DNA of 64,000 nt. Source: Lewinellaceae bacterium. GTDB lineage: Bacteria; Bacteroidota; Bacteroidia; Chitinophagales; Saprospiraceae. The position numbers and the translations under genes are program-made. The notes under the pieces are model-generated. The model saw only the letters and a list, made by a program, of their open reading frames with translations. It was not told the DNA's origin and searched no databases. Shown here in pieces: positions 33,785 to 41,586 of this stretch; within the stretch, counting starts at the first letter, position 1, and the number at the start of each line of letters is the position of its first letter. Location: the NCBI GenBank assembly GCA_020636135.1, contig JACJYK010000002.1:1-64000 (forward strand). Direction: 5' to 3'.

Positions 33785-35623
33785 TTATTGCACCTGGTCA
33801 CCGCGCAAGATCCGGTAACGCTTACGTGCGTCAACCGCAAAGGTACTGTTTGAAAACTCGATAAATAATTTCTCATACAGAGATTTTGCCTTTTCCAGAT
33901 CAACCAATTGGTATTCGTAGAGAGAAGCCAGCTTGAAGAGGGCGTTGTCAGCCCGGATCTCATCGGCATGCTGGGTGACAATTTCTTCGTACAGGTTGGC
34001 CGCCAGTTGATAATTACGGTCCTTTTCGGCGAGGCCGGCCTTGAGGTAGAGGACATCATCATCCAGTCCGTGGTCTGGATATTGCTGCTGGATGGAATCC
34101 AGTTTTGCCTGGGCCTCCTGATCGCGGTTTTGAAATGCCAGGAGTTCTGCATCGGCATACATTTTCAGTGGACGGGCGGTGGTATCCAGACCCAGGTTGT
34201 CCATAATGAAGATGGAGAGATCCAGGGCATCATTGGCAATCAATTTGGAAGTTGAGGCCTTGAGGATATCAAATTGTTTCTGTGCCCATTCGAAGTCACC
34301 GGCAAAGTAAGACAAGCGGGCATTTTTGTATCGTGCCTCTTCACCGATCTCTTCTTCTTTATAGGCTTTATCTACCTGGGAGTACAGCAGGGTAGCATCC
34401 CAGATGTTTCCGTCCATTAAATAATAATCGGCTAATTGCAGTTTGATCTGAGCAAGCAAAAAGTCATTGATCCCGGGTGTTGACTTGAGGTCTTCCAGGA
34501 TGGCAACCGCTTTTTTAAGATCTTTCAGGTAGAATGCTTCCAGTTTGGCAAGGTCCATTACGATAAGCGCTGTCTGGGCATTGGTGCCGACCTCCTGAAT
34601 AAATGTTTCGAAGTCTGTCTCCAGTTCTTTCAGTTCTTCGGGATTGAAGGTTCCTCCTTCAGCCAGCTCCTCACGTTTTGCGATCAGGGATTTTCGTTTG
34701 GATTCCATGTAAAACGGACAGGTAGGGCCTTTATCAGTGAGGATATACTTATAGGCATTGATCGCGGTTGGAAAATCGTGGGCATTCAAGGCAATTTCAC
34801 CGAGATTAAAAACGCGCATGCCATTTTCACCCAGCCGTCGGTCAAGAGCCATTTCCTGCCGCAAAGCGCGGTCGTAAGCTTTTTGCTGGACAAATACCCA
34901 GCTCAGCAGGTCGTTGTACTGGAGGGCATCCGGATTGGATTGCAGGCGCTCATAAAGCTGGCGTTGTAATTCTGCCAGGTCGTCATCATAAAGGAAGCGC
35001 TGAAAGAGTGATTTCGTTTGCTGAAGCCGGGCCGGTACTTCGTCCAGGCTTTCCAGATAATAATGGATCATCTTGGGCTGATCGCCTTTCCTGCGGTACA
35101 TCTCGGCCATGTAGTAGGAAAAGTCAGCTTTGTCTTTCAGGATCTTCAGGCCTTTTTCATAGGTCTTCTCAGCCAGGTCGTAGTTGGCCTGGGCCATAAA
35201 TAAATTGGCGAGCTGGATGACCTGAAACCGGTCGGCGGGGAGGTGTTCGATCGCCTGCTGGTACTGGGTTTCTGCTTCATTCTGTCGTCCCTGCCGTTCG
35301 AGCAGTTTACCGTAGGTCACATACAGGGTAGAGGATTCCGGGTACCTGGCCAGATGAGACTGGATGGACTCCTCCGCCTTGTCGTATTCTTCCAGAGCCA
35401 GAAGACAGTCCACGTATTTGGAGAGGTAATATTCCTGCCGGTTGTTTTGTGTATACAGTTTATCGTACAGGATGGAGGCCTTTTCGTATTCGCCATTGAT
35501 GTAGTATTGATTGGCCAGACGGACATTGGCGTTGTTGGCATTGTTGGCGTTATTGCTGTTTTGCTGGCTCCAGGCCACCGGCGCGAGTAACATCAGGAGC
35601 AGTAATGGAAAATAACGCTTCAT
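33785..35623 (-). CDS. Exported tetratricopeptide-repeat protein
   Basis: A 612-residue protein with a signal peptide MKRYFPLLLLMLLAPVAWSQ starting at the ATG at 35623 (eight extra codons upstream look unrelated). A low-complexity Asn/Ala linker (NANNANNANV) precedes about twelve TPR units to the C terminus, for example NGEYEKASILYDKLY, DRFQVIQLANLFMAQANYDLA, then a final YEYQLVDLEKAKSLYEKLF. It is likely a periplasmic or outer-membrane scaffold. Long TPR proteins like this occur widely in Bacteroidota, and none gives a clear function. It heads an operon with the acyl-CoA dehydrogenase gene. Confidence 0.9.
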   Translation of the reverse strand: MKRYFPLLLLMLLAPVAWSQQNSNNANNANNANVRLANQYYINGEYEKASILYDKLYTQNNRQEYYLSKYVDCLLALEEYDKAEESIQSHLARYPESSTLYVTYGKLLERQGRQNEAETQYQQAIEHLPADRFQVIQLANLFMAQANYDLAEKTYEKGLKILKDKADFSYYMAEMYRRKGDQPKMIHYYLESLDEVPARLQQTKSLFQRFLYDDDLAELQRQLYERLQSNPDALQYNDLLSWVFVQQKAYDRALRQEMALDRRLGENGMRVFNLGEIALNAHDFPTAINAYKYILTDKGPTCPFYMESKRKSLIAKREELAEGGTFNPEELKELETDFETFIQEVGTNAQTALIVMDLAKLEAFYLKDLKKAVAILEDLKSTPGINDFLLAQIKLQLADYYLMDGNIWDATLLYSQVDKAYKEEEIGEEARYKNARLSYFAGDFEWAQKQFDILKASTSKLIANDALDLSIFIMDNLGLDTTARPLKMYADAELLAFQNRDQEAQAKLDSIQQQYPDHGLDDDVLYLKAGLAEKDRNYQLAANLYEEIVTQHADEIRADNALFKLASLYEYQLVDLEKAKSLYEKLFIEFSNSTFAVDARKRYRILRGDQVQ

Positions 35624-35721
35624 AGGATATACTTTGCTAGCGATCAAGATAAAGGAAGATATTCAGTACAACGAAAGGTCACCGGGAAAAGTTGTAAATG
35701 CTTCCGGAGCCGGAACAATAA

Positions 35722-35752
35722 AAAAGGGCAACCGGATTGCGGCTGCCCTTTT
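35722..35752 (-). terminator. Terminator downstream of tonB
   Basis: AAAAGGGCA (35722-35730) pairs with TGCCCTTTT (35744-35752), with an inner CC/GG pairing. A-runs on the plus strand give a T-run on the minus strand. It separates the gltA-gcvH-vanZ-tonB transcript from the TPR operon. Confidence 0.88.
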
Positions 35753-35777
35753 AGTATTTATCGACTTCTGGAGAAAA

Positions 35778-36707
35778 TCAATTCTCGAGTTTGAAACGAA
35801 CTGGCAAGTTATACTGTACCCGTACAGGCTGGCCTCTTTGTTTACCGGGTGACCAACGTTCACCCATTTCATTCATAAGGCCTACCACGCGGACTGCTTC
35901 CTCACCACATCCGGCTCCGATATCGCGGACCAGTTCGACGTCGGTGATCGTTCCGTTTTTCTCAACGACGAAACGTACGACGCACATACCCTGGATTCCG
36001 TTTTCACGGGCGATCGCCGGATACTTGATGTTCTTATAGATGAATTCAAGCAATTTCTCTTTCGCACACTTTTCCTTTTCTTCTTTCCCTCCGGCAACGT
36101 CTTCACAACCGGGGAAACGTGGATTTTCTTCTACCACTTTGAAGATCTCCTCCACCTTTGGTTTTGGTGGTGGTGGCGGCGGCGGTGGCGGTGGCGGTGC
36201 TTCTTCTTTAATTTCTGGTGGTTTCTCCTCGATCACCGTCTCTTCATCGATGGACTGGTCCTCGAAAGTAACCGACTCATCTTCTTCTATTACTTCTTCC
36301 GGAACCTCTTCGATTACTGGCGGCGGTGGCGGTGGCGGCGGCGGTGGCGGTTCAGCCGTTTGCGGCGGCTGCACTTCCAACTCCTCCTCAATGTCCAGAT
36401 CGGAGAGATCGTATTTGATCTTGTCTTCAAATCTGGTCCAGTTAAACGCAAGCAACGTCAGTAACAAGGAGGTTACAATCCCGGCCCACAAGAAAGTAGG
36501 TGACCACTTAAAAATGTTCACATCGGGGTATTTCGCCCGGGCCATCAGTGGTGAAGCCCACTTCTTGCCAGCATACTTTTCTGCAAAGCCACTTTCTGAC
36601 TTGCGTGCGAGATTGATACGGAAAAGGAAGATGAGGGCAAGAATAACTACCATGATGCCGATAACGGCTACCAGTAGTATATTACCCGTAATTGAAAAAT
36701 CTCCCAT
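35778..36707 (-). CDS. Energy transducer TonB (with an additional N-terminal membrane segment)
   Basis: A 309-residue TonB-family protein coupling the inner-membrane proton force to outer-membrane receptors such as the one at 47881-51483. Two membrane helices are visible: one at about 8-30 and the usual anchor at about 72-92 (SPTFLWAGIVTSLLLTLLAF). A periplasmic linker with two polyproline runs (EPPPPPPPPPPPV and APPPPPPPPPPPK) and acidic Glu-rich segments spans about 115-185. The TonB C-terminal domain occupies about 215-309 (YPAIARENGIQGMCVVRFVV; RWSPGKQRGQPVRVQYNLPV). It is last in the gltA-gcvH-vanZ-tonB array, two bases after the VanZ gene. Confidence 0.93.
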   Translation of the reverse strand: MGDFSITGNILLVAVIGIMVVILALIFLFRINLARKSESGFAEKYAGKKWASPLMARAKYPDVNIFKWSPTFLWAGIVTSLLLTLLAFNWTRFEDKIKYDLSDLDIEEELEVQPPQTAEPPPPPPPPPPPVIEEVPEEVIEEDESVTFEDQSIDEETVIEEKPPEIKEEAPPPPPPPPPPPKPKVEEIFKVVEENPRFPGCEDVAGGKEEKEKCAKEKLLEFIYKNIKYPAIARENGIQGMCVVRFVVEKNGTITDVELVRDIGAGCGEEAVRVVGLMNEMGERWSPGKQRGQPVRVQYNLPVRFKLEN

Positions 36708-36709
36708 GT

Positions 36710-37069
36710 TTAACTCCGTTTTTTATGGTTTAAAATCAAAAAAACAAAATATCCTGCAAATGAGCCAATAATATTAGCAAGAATATCCAGAAACTCAAAA
36801 TGCCTTCCTACAGATAACCAGCGTTGCAAACCTTCGATGCAAATGCTGTAGGCAATGATGCCTGTCAAGATAAGCACTACCGGAATTTTATCCCGGTACC
36901 CATGCAGGGCAAGCAGGGAAAAAATGCTGTAAAAACCAAAATGTCCCAGCTTATCTGCAAATGGAATACCCATGCCCGGAGTCATGGAGCCTGGTAAAAG
37001 GGAAAGCACCGTAATGAATACGATCCAAATCCAGGTCAACCATTTGTACCCTTTGGATGATAGATGCAA
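36710..37069 (-). CDS. VanZ-like family membrane protein
   Basis: A small membrane protein of the VanZ-like family: KWLTWIWIVFITVLSLLPG, then the FADKLGHFGFYSIFSLLALHGY motif, IEGLQRWLSVGRHFEFLDI and LANIIGSFAGYFVFLIL. Four membrane segments are apparent. No ATG fits this length. I place the start at the TTG at 37069, giving 119 residues. An ATG at 37189 would add 40 poor residues and overlap gcvH by 85 bases. VanZ was first linked to teicoplanin resistance, but most chromosomal homologues have no known role. The order gcvH, VanZ, tonB suggests a common transcript. Confidence 0.78.
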   Translation of the reverse strand: MHLSSKGYKWLTWIWIVFITVLSLLPGSMTPGMGIPFADKLGHFGFYSIFSLLALHGYRDKIPVVLILTGIIAYSICIEGLQRWLSVGRHFEFLDILANIIGSFAGYFVFLILNHKKRS

Positions 37070-37104
37070 ACCGGTAATGTTTTTGGTGTGTGTCCCGGAA
37101 AATT

Positions 37105-37494
37105 TTAAGCAATCAGCTCCTGATAAGCAGCAGCATCCAGCAGCGTTCCCAGCTGCGAAGAATCGGTCATTTCGATTTTGATGATCCAACCCTCTCCGTA
37201 GGGGTCCTCATTGATGAGTCCCGGATTATCTCCTTCGTTTTCATCCAGTGCAGGGTTGAAGGCCACGATCTTGCCGCTGACCGGCATAAAAAGGTCAGAA
37301 GTCGTCTTAACGGCTTCCACCGTGCCGAATACCTCATCCTGTTCAATGGTTTCACCCACCGTTTCTACTTCTACATACACCAACTCACCCAGTTCACCTT
37401 GTGCAAAATCGGTGATACCAATGTAGGCTGTATTTCCTTCAACGCGGATCCATTCGTGTTCTTTCGTGTATTTCAGATTCTCTGGCGTATTCAT
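37105..37494 (-). CDS. gcvH: Glycine cleavage system H protein
   Basis: A 129-residue lipoyl carrier shuttling the aminomethyl group between GcvP and GcvT. The lipoylated Lys is residue 63 in FGTVEAVKTTSD, and the flanking strands (TAYIGITDFAQGELGELVYVE; GWIIKIEMTDSSQLGTLLDA) match the family over the whole length. The other glycine cleavage genes are not in this window. It starts 14 bases after the stop of the citrate synthase gene and precedes the VanZ-like gene on the same strand. Confidence 0.97.
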   Translation of the reverse strand: MNTPENLKYTKEHEWIRVEGNTAYIGITDFAQGELGELVYVEVETVGETIEQDEVFGTVEAVKTTSDLFMPVSGKIVAFNPALDENEGDNPGLINEDPYGEGWIIKIEMTDSSQLGTLLDAAAYQELIA

Positions 37495-37508
37495 TATTTA
37501 CCCTGATT

Positions 37509-38810
37509 TTATTGAATCATTTTTTTAATCGACGCGAAAGATAATGATTTTGGTCTTTCCAAAGGCAGACTAAGTGCGCGTGACCAACATTGTGAGGCAA
37601 GCACTCCCAGTGCACGGGAAACACCGAACATCACCGTATAATAATTGTAATCCTTCAGGCCGTATTGAACCAGGATGGCTCCGGAATGGGCATCCACATT
37701 CGGCCATGGATTTTTCACTTTACCCAGCTCCTGCAGGATGCCGGGAACGATGTCGAATAATTGCCAGACAATTTTGACGATGGCAGAATCATGCAGGTAT
37801 TCTTCTGCAAAAACTTTCTGTGCTACGAATCGCGGATCCGGCTGACGCAGTACGGCATGACCGTAACCCGGGATCACTTTGCCGGATTCCAGGGTTTCGT
37901 GGATATATGCTGCGATCTGGGCCTCGGTAGGTTCCATGGTTCCGATCTCATCGATCATGCCAAAGATCCATTTGATCACCTCCTGATTAGCCAGTCCATG
38001 CAGCGGGCCGGCCAGCGCATTCATCCCGCCAGCAAAGCTGAGGTAAGGGTCGCTCAGAGTCGATCCGACCAGGTGAACGGTATGTGCAGATGCATTGCCT
38101 CCTTCGTGGTCGGCATGAATGGTCAGATAGAGCCGCATGTAACTCTTGAAGTCGGGCTGATCGTAGCCGAGCATATGGGCATAATTCCCGGACCAGTCCA
38201 GATTAGGGTCGGCAGGGATGTGTTTTCCCTGTCCAAATGAACGCCGGTAAATGTAGGCTGCAAGCAGCGGCAGGCGGGCGATAAGATTCATTGCATCCTC
38301 ATAGGTGTAGGACCAGTAGTCGGATTTGCCCATGCCTTCTGCATATTGTGCGGCAAAAAGCGAATCGGGCTGCATGGACATGATGCCCACGACAAACTGG
38401 GTCATCGGGTGGGTGTCCGGACTGAGGGCTTCCAGAACATTGATGGTCTGCTCCGGTAATTTTTCCCGTCTGCGCCACTCAGCGGTCAGCCACTCCACTT
38501 GCTCCTGCGTTGGGATATCACCAGTCAGCATCAACCAGAACAGCCCTTCGGGGAGTGGCTCTTTGCCCCCTTTCCATTTGGGTAATAATTCACGGAGTTG
38601 AGGAATGCTGTATCCGCGGAAACGGATGCCTTCCTCGGGATCCAGTTGAGAGGTCTCCCATAACATTGATTTGATCCCGCGCATGCCACCAAAGACCTGA
38701 CTGACTACGACTTCGTCGATCTTCCGGTCCCCATTCAATTTCAGGAATTCTTTCACTTCCTGTCCTACTGTGGTTGCAACTTCTTGAAACCTTTGCTTCA
38801 GTATGTCCAT
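37509..38810 (-). CDS. gltA: Citrate synthase (eukaryotic-like form)
   Basis: A 433-residue enzyme that condenses acetyl-CoA and oxaloacetate in the citric acid cycle. The N terminus (VSQVFGGMRGIKSMLWETSQLDPEEGIRF motif, split here over residues 36-65) resembles the mitochondrial-type sequence rather than the hexameric Gram-negative GltA. Catalytic residues are recognisable: the His of AGPLHGLANQEV, the His of PGYGHAVLRQPDPR and the Asp of WPNVDAHSGAIL. It is complete and first in the array gltA-gcvH-vanZ-tonB. The gap upstream (38811-39102) shows no clear consensus promoter. Confidence 0.95.
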   Translation of the reverse strand: MDILKQRFQEVATTVGQEVKEFLKLNGDRKIDEVVVSQVFGGMRGIKSMLWETSQLDPEEGIRFRGYSIPQLRELLPKWKGGKEPLPEGLFWLMLTGDIPTQEQVEWLTAEWRRREKLPEQTINVLEALSPDTHPMTQFVVGIMSMQPDSLFAAQYAEGMGKSDYWSYTYEDAMNLIARLPLLAAYIYRRSFGQGKHIPADPNLDWSGNYAHMLGYDQPDFKSYMRLYLTIHADHEGGNASAHTVHLVGSTLSDPYLSFAGGMNALAGPLHGLANQEVIKWIFGMIDEIGTMEPTEAQIAAYIHETLESGKVIPGYGHAVLRQPDPRFVAQKVFAEEYLHDSAIVKIVWQLFDIVPGILQELGKVKNPWPNVDAHSGAILVQYGLKDYNYYTVMFGVSRALGVLASQCWSRALSLPLERPKSLSFASIKKMIQ

Positions 38811-39102
38811 GTGTTTTGTTACAATTTATGTTGAATATTAAATGTGTTCATATTACTGGCCTCGGGGATGCAAGCAGAATGACCGCTTGTGTCTTAGGGG
38901 CTTTCGTTTTCCTAACATCGTAGGGCGGCTAAAGTTACAATATTGCACAATAAATGATTTGATCCTTATCAATTATTCGGTGACTGTCCTTGTCGCCATC
39001 TCTATTTCTGTCCGGACGGCTAAAACCAGCTAATTATTGGGTTTATTTTATTAAAATTCCGTGATGACTGTCACAAGAGAATAAGTGACCCTGAATCACT
39101 TC
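38811..39102. other. Intergenic gap upstream of citrate synthase
   Basis: This 292-base AT-rich gap separates the citrate synthase start from the end of the T9SS type B gene. It must hold the citrate synthase promoter, but I find no exact TAnnTTTG on the minus strand. I see no gene or strong terminator in it. Confidence 0.4.
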
Positions 39103-40698
39103 CTACCGGATCAGGTTTATTGCTCCTGTTCGTTTACGAAACTGACCATCATTCATTTGAAGGACCACCTGATAGGTGTAGACGCCGGGGGACAGGGGCT
39201 CGCCGCGATAGGTGCCGTCCCATCCTCCAATTCCCTCCTGCGGATCGATGTGTTGCTGATCAAAGATGATATTCCCCCACCGGTTGTAAATTTTAAAATC
39301 GACGAGTTCAACCAGATCTTCATTGCCCGATATCGTGAAGACATCATTTTGCCCGTCGCCATTGGGTGAAAATACATTGGGGATATAAACATGGTATAAG
39401 GATAAATCCAGATAAACCAGACTGTCACATCCTTCCGATGAGGTAAGCCGGAAGAGTGACTGGATTGGTTCCTTGATGCGATGATGCCCCAGTTCAAAGG
39501 TTTCCCCATCAAAAATGCGTACCCGATTGGAATCAACCGGATATTCAATGACATTCAGATGCAGGCTCACGACGGAGTCGCAACCTTGCCGGGTATAAAA
39601 AGTATCCCGGTAATCTCCGGAGGCTGATAGCAGTCGGTCTTTGAACTGGTATTGCTCGCCGATACAAATCTGTTTCCGGTCCACGGCAACAAAATGAGGC
39701 TTGAGATAGGCATATGCCTGTGTCACCCGGCATTCGTCCGGTGAGGTGATGCGTGCCTGGTATGAGCCATCGCCATACATATGGGAGAGCTGCGCTCCGG
39801 TCTCGCCAACGATGGCCACACCGTTTTTATACCATTGGTAGTCCAGGGAATCGTAGGCAGGCAGATTCAACCGGAAATCCGGTGAGCAAGGATGTTGATC
39901 GGAAGTGATCTGGAATTCAAAGGATTTGGAGTCGGCAAGGACCAGGTTATCAAAAAAATAGTAAATGTCATTGGAAGCACTGACCGGGGAACAGTCCGGC
40001 CCGATCGCAACGGCATAAATGTCCTCGCGGGGCACGATGGTAATTTGCGTGCGGACCCAGTTGTTGCTGCCACTCAGGTAAACGGACCCCAGTTCTTTCC
40101 AGCCCGGACCATTCAGCGGGCAGCCGTGACCGGGATCTCCCAAGCCAAAGGGTAAATATTGACAATCGGTCGAGCCGTAAAAAACTACGGAAGTGGGCGG
40201 TGAAATCTGAGATGTGGAGAAGCCGATATAAAAGCGAAAGGTGTAGGAAGTGCCGGCGCGCAACGGAGATAGGAGACAAGCACCGGTGTATTCCTTCCAG
40301 TTTGGTTCGATGTTGTTTTGAAACCGTCCATTGCGGAATCCGATGCAGGCTTCACCATCCGGTAAGGGTTGTGGTACAGGAATGTTGGGCCAACCAAACC
40401 ATCCGCAGGTGTTCAGATAATCGGTGGTAGCTTCCGAAGCTTGAATCCACGTGACGGCACAATCCAGCTGTCCCCGGTTGGTTGGGCAGCAGGTCCTCTC
40501 CTCAAAAGAAGGATTTGGAATCAGGGATACCGGCTTGATGATCTTGCACACACAATCCGGATCGTTGAGATCGATGAGGCCGTCACCATCATCATCAATG
40601 CCATTGGTACAATCCTCCGGTGCCGATGAAGGCATCGTCGCATTTCCCGCCAGTAATAACAGGCAGCAGAGGACAATGAAAAGGCGTGATCCGGACAC
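39103..40698 (-). CDS. T9SS type B sorting-domain (gliding-motility-associated C-terminal) protein
   Basis: A 531-residue secreted protein. The signal peptide ends near MPSSA (about residue 26), followed by a Ca-binding-like repeat (NGIDDDGDGLIDLNDPDC). The middle (about 50-270) resembles a carbohydrate-binding beta-sandwich, and a PKD/Ig-like segment follows. The C-terminal 90 residues form the type B sorting domain: IPNVFSPNGDGQNDVF, IYNRWGNIIFDQ and GWDGTYRGEPLSPGVYTYQV. Proteins with this domain go to the surface through the T9SS and are handled by PorP/SprF-type partners. No such partner gene adjoins it. It is transcribed alone. Confidence 0.9.
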   Translation of the reverse strand: MSGSRLFIVLCCLLLLAGNATMPSSAPEDCTNGIDDDGDGLIDLNDPDCVCKIIKPVSLIPNPSFEERTCCPTNRGQLDCAVTWIQASEATTDYLNTCGWFGWPNIPVPQPLPDGEACIGFRNGRFQNNIEPNWKEYTGACLLSPLRAGTSYTFRFYIGFSTSQISPPTSVVFYGSTDCQYLPFGLGDPGHGCPLNGPGWKELGSVYLSGSNNWVRTQITIVPREDIYAVAIGPDCSPVSASNDIYYFFDNLVLADSKSFEFQITSDQHPCSPDFRLNLPAYDSLDYQWYKNGVAIVGETGAQLSHMYGDGSYQARITSPDECRVTQAYAYLKPHFVAVDRKQICIGEQYQFKDRLLSASGDYRDTFYTRQGCDSVVSLHLNVIEYPVDSNRVRIFDGETFELGHHRIKEPIQSLFRLTSSEGCDSLVYLDLSLYHVYIPNVFSPNGDGQNDVFTISGNEDLVELVDFKIYNRWGNIIFDQQHIDPQEGIGGWDGTYRGEPLSPGVYTYQVVLQMNDGQFRKRTGAINLIR

Positions 40699-40896
40699 AG
40701 TACTTTTTTAGCAAAACAATATTAACCTGCAAAACGGTTCTTGGGAAGAAAAAACATACCCCTGGAGGCATCCACTTAAAGATAACGGAATTACATCCAC
40801 CCCAAGCGTACCTTTTTGCCAAAACGGAAAAACCAATTACTGAACGGCGATGTGTCTGTCCTGCTTAATCCTCATCTTTGGATAAAAATAGAGATC

Positions 40897-41490
40897 GTGC
40901 TGGTTGTCCAGGGAAAATTGATTCATCCGGATGTTCTGAAGGAACAATTCGTCTGTCATTTGGATAAATGCAAGGGCGCCTGCTGTTGGGAAGGATCTTA
41001 TGGAGCGCCACTGAATAAAGAAGAGGTGGAATTGTTGGAACAACTCAATCCCGTGGTCTCTCCCTATCTCCCGGAAAGACACCGTGCATTGCTAGCTGCA
41101 GAGGGAGGCAGTCGCTATTACCGGGGGATGCAGCAGTGGGGCACCAATCTGATGCCCGATGGTGCCTGCGTCTACCTGATCAGGGATGATAATGGCATTG
41201 CCAAATGCGGCATCGAGCATTGTTGGAAGCAGGGCGAAATTTCTTTTCGTAAGCCTCAGTCCTGTCATTTGTATCCAGTCCGGGTGCGGAAGGACCCATT
41301 CACCGGGATGGAGATGCTCCTATACGATCGCTGGGATATTTGTCAGGACGCCTGTGCCCTTGGTGCTGCCCTGCAGGTTCCGGTGTATCGGTTTGTAAAG
41401 GAGGCGCTCATCCGGGTCTACGGAGAGGCCTTTTACGCAGAACTTGATGCCATAGCGCAGTCCTACCTTGAAAATGAACCGGAACGATAG
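40897..41490 (+). CDS. DUF3109 family Cys-rich protein
   Basis: A 197-residue protein of the DUF3109 family, with the cluster FVCHLDKCKGACC near the N terminus, CGIEHCW and CHLYPVRV in the middle and CQDACALG near the end. The Cys spacing suggests an iron-sulphur or zinc site, but the function is unknown. The start is uncertain: I use the GTG at 40897, which gives the usual short N terminus (VLVVQGKLIHPDVLKEQF). A TTG at 40816 would add 27 unrelated residues. A -7-like TAccTTTT lies at 40809-40816. Confidence 0.85.
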   Translation: MLVVQGKLIHPDVLKEQFVCHLDKCKGACCWEGSYGAPLNKEEVELLEQLNPVVSPYLPERHRALLAAEGGSRYYRGMQQWGTNLMPDGACVYLIRDDNGIAKCGIEHCWKQGEISFRKPQSCHLYPVRVRKDPFTGMEMLLYDRWDICQDACALGAALQVPVYRFVKEALIRVYGEAFYAELDAIAQSYLENEPER

Positions 41491-41512
41491 CATGATCCAG
41501 GAAAAGAAAATA

Positions 41513-41546
41513 TAGTTTTGATATTGTAGGATAACATGTACCTTTG
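41513..41546 (+). promoter_or_regulatory. Tandem overlapping promoters of the PpiD-like foldase gene
   Basis: An exact -7 element TAccTTTG (41539-41546) is preceded 18 bases upstream by TTTG (41517-41520). That TTTG is itself the end of a second exact -7 element TAgtTTTG (41513-41520). The gene starts at 41587. Confidence 0.75.
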
Positions 41547-41586
41547 CAGGGTTTTTTCAGTAGGTATTACGTAAATAAAAAATTAT

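Noticed and set aside
36040..36771. 243-codon plus-strand frame over tonB and the VanZ-like gene
   Set aside because: The poly-Gly/Ser content is the antisense of the polyproline linker of TonB, with no start signal or homology.
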